A stretch of 64,000 nt of DNA, from contig BPCL01000003.1 of the NCBI GenBank assembly GCA_019653755.1, positions 1 to 64,000 of the forward strand, given 5' to 3'. The notes under the pieces were generated by a model that had not been told where the DNA came from, did not search any database, and worked only from the letters and a program-made list of their open reading frames with translations. A program made the translations under genes and the position numbers. This stretch comes from Woeseia sp. GTDB taxonomy: Bacteria > Pseudomonadota > Gammaproteobacteria > Steroidobacterales > UBA11654. Of this stretch, positions 60,379-64,000 are shown in pieces; the first letter of the stretch is position 1, and every line of letters starts with the position of its first letter.

Positions 60379-60630
60379 ATGAAAGATGAATTTATTCAAC
60401 TTCTTCGTTGTCCAAACACTGGTGAGGAATTAAAATTGTATGTGCTTAAAGATGCTTTTAATAAGGAAAAAGAAACAACTGATAAGGGTTTGCAAATGAT
60501 CAAAAGAGAATGCTTGAAAAATGATTTATCTAAAGCTCTATTCAATAGCAGTTTTAGTTTTATCTACCCCATCATTGATGAAATTCCAATGCTGGATCCC
60601 TCCAAAGCTTATTCAATAAAGGTTAATTAA
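60379..60630 (+). CDS. Trm112-like protein
   Basis: An 83-residue Trm112 family protein (YcaR/UPF0434-like), with LLRCPNTGEELKL at the start and FIYPIIDEIPML near residue 62. Such proteins act as small activating partners of methyltransferases; the bacterial partner is not clear. A second CxxC expected in some members is absent. It overlaps holA by one base. Confidence 0.85.
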   Translation: MKDEFIQLLRCPNTGEELKLYVLKDAFNKEKETTDKGLQMIKRECLKNDLSKALFNSSFSFIYPIIDEIPMLDPSKAYSIKVN

Positions 60631-61643
60631 TGCGACTTGATAATGGCGAATTAAGCAGACATCTTAAGGCAGAATTAGGTCATGTCTACTTTATTCATGG
60701 TGCTGAGGATTTATTGATCATAGAGAGTCTAGACAAACTTAGAGTTGCAGCTCACGAAAACGGTTATGAAGATAAGTCCAGATTTAATATAAGCGGTCGA
60801 TTTAATTGGGATCATGTTTTTAGTGATATGAAAACCCAATCGCTGTTTGCAGAAAAAAAGTTAATTGAAATCCATATTCCTAATTCGAGACCCGGTAAAC
60901 AAGGCTCAGACGCTTTAATTAGGCTCTTAGATGATATTTCCGAGGATCATTTATTAATAGTTATATGTGGAAAATTGGAAAAAGATATTCAACGCACAAA
61001 ATGGGTTCAAAGTTTAAGCAAAGAGGCAGTGAGCATAGAGTGTAAGAAGATTTATCCATCCCAAATGCCAACTTGGATTAAATCTAGGTTAAGAGATAGA
61101 GGGTTATCTATCGATCGAGAAGCACTGGAAATGTTTGTAGCACTTACAGAAGGTAATCTTTTTGTTGCTATGCAATCTATTGATCGCCTTGGCTTAATGG
61201 AAGTTACTAATAATGTCAGTATGCAAGATATCAATGATTGCGTTGCCGATGGCGCTCATTTCGACCTTTTCCAGCTTACGGATGCAGCCATTATGAGGAA
61301 GCCATCTCGTGTCTTGAGAATCTACAACCGATTGCAAAAAGAGGGTATGTTACCCTTTGAATTAATGAGAGTTGTAAATTGGGAAATCAAGAATCTCAGT
61401 GACTTAATGGTGGATATTGGCGACGGCATTCCAATCAATAAGGCAATGAAGAACGCTAGGATATGGCCCAGTAAGCAAAAAATCATCGGCTCTTTTTTGC
61501 AGTCAACAAGTCCAACTCAGATGGACAATATTTTGGAACAGGCCTGCGAGGTAGATAAGGTTATAAAAGGGATCAACAAAGGTAATCCGTGGGATGAAAT
61601 CGGACAATTGTTATTCATGTTTTCCTCAGAGGTATCCAGTTAA
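60630..61643 (+). CDS. holA: DNA polymerase III subunit delta
   Basis: The clamp-opening subunit of the clamp loader (337 residues). Similarity is diffuse, but HVYFIHGAEDLLIIESLDKLR, FAEKKLIEIHIP, LTEGNLFVAMQSIDRL and the C-terminal collar domain (PFELMRVVNWEIKNL) fit HolA. Position before rsfS-rlmH, and the leuS-lptE genes further upstream, support it. Confidence 0.92.
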   Translation: MRLDNGELSRHLKAELGHVYFIHGAEDLLIIESLDKLRVAAHENGYEDKSRFNISGRFNWDHVFSDMKTQSLFAEKKLIEIHIPNSRPGKQGSDALIRLLDDISEDHLLIVICGKLEKDIQRTKWVQSLSKEAVSIECKKIYPSQMPTWIKSRLRDRGLSIDREALEMFVALTEGNLFVAMQSIDRLGLMEVTNNVSMQDINDCVADGAHFDLFQLTDAAIMRKPSRVLRIYNRLQKEGMLPFELMRVVNWEIKNLSDLMVDIGDGIPINKAMKNARIWPSKQKIIGSFLQSTSPTQMDNILEQACEVDKVIKGINKGNPWDEIGQLLFMFSSEVSS

Positions 61644-61981
61644 TGATTAACCCTGATTTATTAACCATATCAATTGAAGTGCTAGAGGATATGAAAGCTA
61701 AAGCAATTAACAAGATTAATGTTTCGGAGTTAACCTCTATCAGTGATCATATGATCTTTTGTACCGGTACATCTAGTCGACATGCTCGATCAATTGTCGA
61801 TAAACTAAGTGAGAAGGCGAAAGAGGAAAAACATCAAATATTAGGCATTGAGGGGTACGAATCAGGGCAATGGATTCTGATTGATCTTGGAGTTATTATC
61901 GTCCATGTTATGCTTGATGAGGTCAGGTCATTTTATAAATTAGATGATCTTTGGAGTGTTGGCACCAGCACCAGTGAATAA
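61643..61981 (+). CDS. rsfS: ribosomal silencing factor RsfS
   Basis: Binds L14 and blocks 50S-30S joining in starved cells (112 residues). MIFCTGTSSRHARSIVDKL near residue 37 and WILIDLGVIIVHVMLDEVRSFYKLDDLW near 78 (in part) are typical. The TAATG junction with holA suggests coupling. Confidence 0.96.
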   Translation: MINPDLLTISIEVLEDMKAKAINKINVSELTSISDHMIFCTGTSSRHARSIVDKLSEKAKEEKHQILGIEGYESGQWILIDLGVIIVHVMLDEVRSFYKLDDLWSVGTSTSE

Positions 61982-61984
61982 CTT

Positions 61985-62452
61985 ATGAACATTAAGATTA
62001 TTTCGATTGCTTCAAAAAAAACAGAATATGAATCTATAATTTCAGATTATCTTAGAAGGCTGCCCCCACAAATTACAAGTGAACATATAAAAATTCCTAT
62101 TGTTAGAAGAACAAAAAAACAATCGATCAATCAAATCATAGAAGCAGAGGGCAATAGCTTCTTAGAAAAGATAGCAGAGAGGGAAACTTTAATAGTTCTA
62201 GATCAGAGGGGAAGGTCAGTTTCGACGAATGAATTCTCAAACTGGATGCAAGACTGGCTTGATAACGCAATTAATCCTATTTTTGGCATTGGCGGTCCAG
62301 ATGGATTTTCAGAATCCGTTCTAAATAGAGCTGACAAAATTCTTTCGTTGTCATCGATGACTCTTCCGCACAGCCTTGTGCCAGTTATTCTTGCTGAGCA
62401 GTTATATCGATCCTGGAGCATATTAAACCATTTGCCCTATCATCGATCCTGA
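61985..62452 (+). CDS. rlmH: 23S rRNA pseudouridine-1915 N3-methyltransferase RlmH
   Basis: A SPOUT methyltransferase (155 residues). The knotted SAM site is FGIGGPDGFSESVLNRADK near residue 99 and the C-terminal MTLPHSLVPVILAEQLYRSW-ILN block near 122 completes it. It lies 3 nt after rsfS, the standard pairing. Confidence 0.97.
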   Translation: MNIKIISIASKKTEYESIISDYLRRLPPQITSEHIKIPIVRRTKKQSINQIIEAEGNSFLEKIAERETLIVLDQRGRSVSTNEFSNWMQDWLDNAINPIFGIGGPDGFSESVLNRADKILSLSSMTLPHSLVPVILAEQLYRSWSILNHLPYHRS

Positions 62453-62474
62453 ATTCATCATAGATTCACATTTA

Positions 62475-62503
62475 TTGACTATATTTAGGCATTAAAATAG
62501 ATA
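62475..62503 (+). promoter_or_regulatory. candidate sigma-70 promoter for yhdP
   Basis: TTGACT, a 17-nt spacer and TAGATA lie in the 64-nt rlmH-yhdP gap, 14 nt before ATG 62517. The short distance to the start would leave an mRNA leader of only a few bases. Confidence 0.42.
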
Positions 62504-62516
62504 TTATTTGATATTA

Positions 62517-63674
62517 ATGAAAAAAATACTGACATTATTGTTATTGCTAATAAGCGCATGGCTTGCTTTTGTTTATTTTTCCGAACCTTCAATTAATCGA
62601 GTTATTAATAAAGAAAGAGAATCAGTCAGAATCGGCATGCAAGACCTTTTAGGTCTAGAGATACAATTTGATGGTGTTGGGGTCAATTATACAATCGATA
62701 ATTACATTAATCTGAGACCTACTTTGGTCTTTGATCAGATATCTTTAAAGCAAGGGCCAGAGGATCTCTCGCCCCTTTCTATCGAGCAATTCAGCGTGGA
62801 GGTTAATCTATGGAAAACACTTATAAATCAAAAAATTGCAGTTAGTTCGATAGTTATCGATGGCAGTAATTTAGATTTTAGCCATCAAGAAGAGAATGGG
62901 TTTTTATTAAATAATATTCCTATTAAACAACTCTTTGTCTTTCGTAAGCCTGGAGGAAAGAGACCGTCCTTAGAAATAAAGAATATTTCCTCTAGAGCTA
63001 TTGATATAGAGAGAATTCAAACAAAAATTGGATTAGCAAATATTATTGATAGTAGGAATGTTAATTTTAAAACCAGCTATGCTTGGGATGAAATTCCTCG
63101 GAAAAGCGATATCACTTCAGGCAATGGTGTTTTGAGCATTAATGTAAAGGATGGGCAAATTAATAGTGAAGAAAGGGTCCCGGGTAAGGTTCTTTCTCTT
63201 TTTAGCTTCTCTGAACTTCCAAAACGCTTAGTTCTAGATTTCAGAGATGTTTTTGGGGAAGGCTTTCCCTTTGATCGTTTACAGGCAGACGTTACTTTTA
63301 CAGATAATATTGCTTACACATGCAACCTCTCAATTAGCTCCACGACCGCAGATGTAATTATTCTTGGAGCAACTGATATCTCTAAACGTACATACAATCA
63401 AATGGTTATAGTGCAACCACTAGTCTCCGATCTATTACCTGGTGGCGCTGCTATAGTTGCTGGACCAGCTGCGGCTGCTTCAATGTTTCTTTTGACAAAA
63501 ATTCTAAGAAGACCCCTCAAAGATGCAGGCGTTGCTTATTATTCAGTGAATGGAAGTTGGGACAATCCTGAGATCAAACAATTAAGTGAAAATGAGATTG
63601 ATTTTAGCTTAATCGAAAACTGCAATAATTTTCTTCCTGATGTGGATCAGGAAATGCAATCTCTTACTAATTAA
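62517..63674 (+). CDS. yhdP: YhdP/AsmA-like envelope protein, strongly shortened
   Basis: A 385-residue protein with one N-terminal membrane anchor (MKKILTLLLLLISAWLAFVYF) and a periplasmic part. Residues about 40-140 resemble the start of YhdP-type proteins (LEIQFDGVGVNY, LDFSHQEENGF), while 210-360 resemble their C-terminal end (ISINVKDGQINSEERVPGKVL-like text, LVLDFRDVFGEGFPFDRLQADV, then GGAAIVAGPAAAASMFLLTKIL). YhdP helps phospholipid transport to the outer membrane and is usually over 1,200 residues, so the large middle is missing. The nitrilase gene downstream is its usual neighbour. ATG 62517 is preferred over TTG 62508. Confidence 0.75.
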   Translation: MKKILTLLLLLISAWLAFVYFSEPSINRVINKERESVRIGMQDLLGLEIQFDGVGVNYTIDNYINLRPTLVFDQISLKQGPEDLSPLSIEQFSVEVNLWKTLINQKIAVSSIVIDGSNLDFSHQEENGFLLNNIPIKQLFVFRKPGGKRPSLEIKNISSRAIDIERIQTKIGLANIIDSRNVNFKTSYAWDEIPRKSDITSGNGVLSINVKDGQINSEERVPGKVLSLFSFSELPKRLVLDFRDVFGEGFPFDRLQADVTFTDNIAYTCNLSISSTTADVIILGATDISKRTYNQMVIVQPLVSDLLPGGAAIVAGPAAAASMFLLTKILRRPLKDAGVAYYSVNGSWDNPEIKQLSENEIDFSLIENCNNFLPDVDQEMQSLTN

Positions 63675-63699
63675 ATAGAAATCTATTACTATTACCAAC

Positions 63700-64000
63700 A
63701 TGAAATTTGCCGCTGCTCAAATGAATTCAAACGATTCTGTTGACGATAACTTGTTACTGTCTGAATCATTAATCAAACAAGCTAAAGAACAGGGTGCAGA
63801 TATTGTCTTATTACCTGAGAATTTCGCCTTTATGGGCTATCCAAAGCAATTGGTTGAGGAGATTATGGAAGATTTTGAAGACGGACCCATACAAAGATCC
63901 ATCTCAAAGTTAGCCAAAGAATTAGAGATTTGGATTATCGCTGGGTCAGTTCCCATTATAAGCCCAAATACTGATCGAAGTTTTGCTCGTTCTATTGTTT
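63700..64000 (+). CDS. nitrilase/omega-amidase family hydrolase (partial, runs off window)
   Basis: The first 100 codons of a carbon-nitrogen hydrolase. MKFAAAQMNSNDSVDDNLLL is a typical opening, and IVLLPENFAFMGYP near residue 45 holds the catalytic glutamate. The lysine and cysteine of the triad lie beyond the window. Nit2-like genes commonly follow yhdP and precede tldD in gammaproteobacteria. The start is 25 nt after yhdP; no clear ribosome site is seen. Confidence 0.9.
   Translation, partial: MKFAAAQMNSNDSVDDNLLLSESLIKQAKEQGADIVLLPENFAFMGYPKQLVEEIMEDFEDGPIQRSISKLAKELEIWIIAGSVPIISPNTDRSFARSIV

Overview
The window is a chromosomal stretch from an AT-rich gammaproteobacterium, most likely a marine one. 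The gene order points to this class: tRNA-Thr/Tyr/Gly/Thr then tuf; secE-nusG-rplKAJL-rpoBC; str, S10, spc and alpha operons; rplQ followed by uvrA/ssb; miaB-phoH-ybeY-ybeX-lnt-leuS-lptE; rsfS-rlmH; yhdP-nitrilase. The 16S text looks like a marine gammaproteobacterial lineage (SAR86-like is a guess I cannot test here). Nearly all of the window is housekeeping.

Layout. 1-4634: rRNA operon, entered inside 16S, with tRNA-Ile and tRNA-Ala in the spacer, 23S, 5S and a strong terminator. 4692-8846: a three-gene cassette, sulfoacetaldehyde acetyltransferase (xsc), phosphotransacetylase (pta) and an AGCS-family sodium symporter. It is visibly richer in G+C than its neighbours and probably serves organosulfonate (taurine-type) catabolism. 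8902-12171: CtlX-like amidinohydrolase, EamA transporter, plsY and birA. 12245-14085: five tRNAs around the only tuf copy. 14102-25569: secE through rpoC. 25646-42628: ribosomal protein superoperon with fusA, secY and rpoA, lacking tufA. 42637-50614: trpS, uvrA (reverse), ssb, miaB, phoH, ybeY, ybeX. 50607-55028: lnt, leuS, lptE. 55031-60630: a block lying between lptE and holA, which are often adjacent elsewhere: tdk, nupC, an isopenicillin-N-synthase-like oxygenase, hisI, cysS, sufE, yidD and a Trm112-like protein. 60630-64000: holA, rsfS, rlmH, a very short yhdP and a nitrilase-family gene cut by the window end.

Sequence quality matters for reading this window. At least nine strongly conserved genes (xsc, rpoB, rplC, rplE, rpsK, rpoA, miaB, phoH, the oxygenase) are broken in the ORF track by single-base indels, many of them in short homopolymers, and the 16S shows indels at otherwise near-invariant positions. 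I treat these as uncorrected long-read-type errors and annotate the restored genes across the breaks.

The most unusual biology I can support is a set of acidic, tandem-repeat extensions on core gene-expression proteins: a C-terminal tail of ten 10-residue repeats on ribosomal protein L3, a repeated acidic tail on L5, and an acidic repeat-bearing N-terminal extension on the RNA polymerase alpha subunit. In addition, the S10 operon carries a near-consensus extended -10 promoter and a hairpin leader between rpsJ and rplC, as if operon control had moved one gene downstream. I found no mobile element, CRISPR array, phage or defence system.
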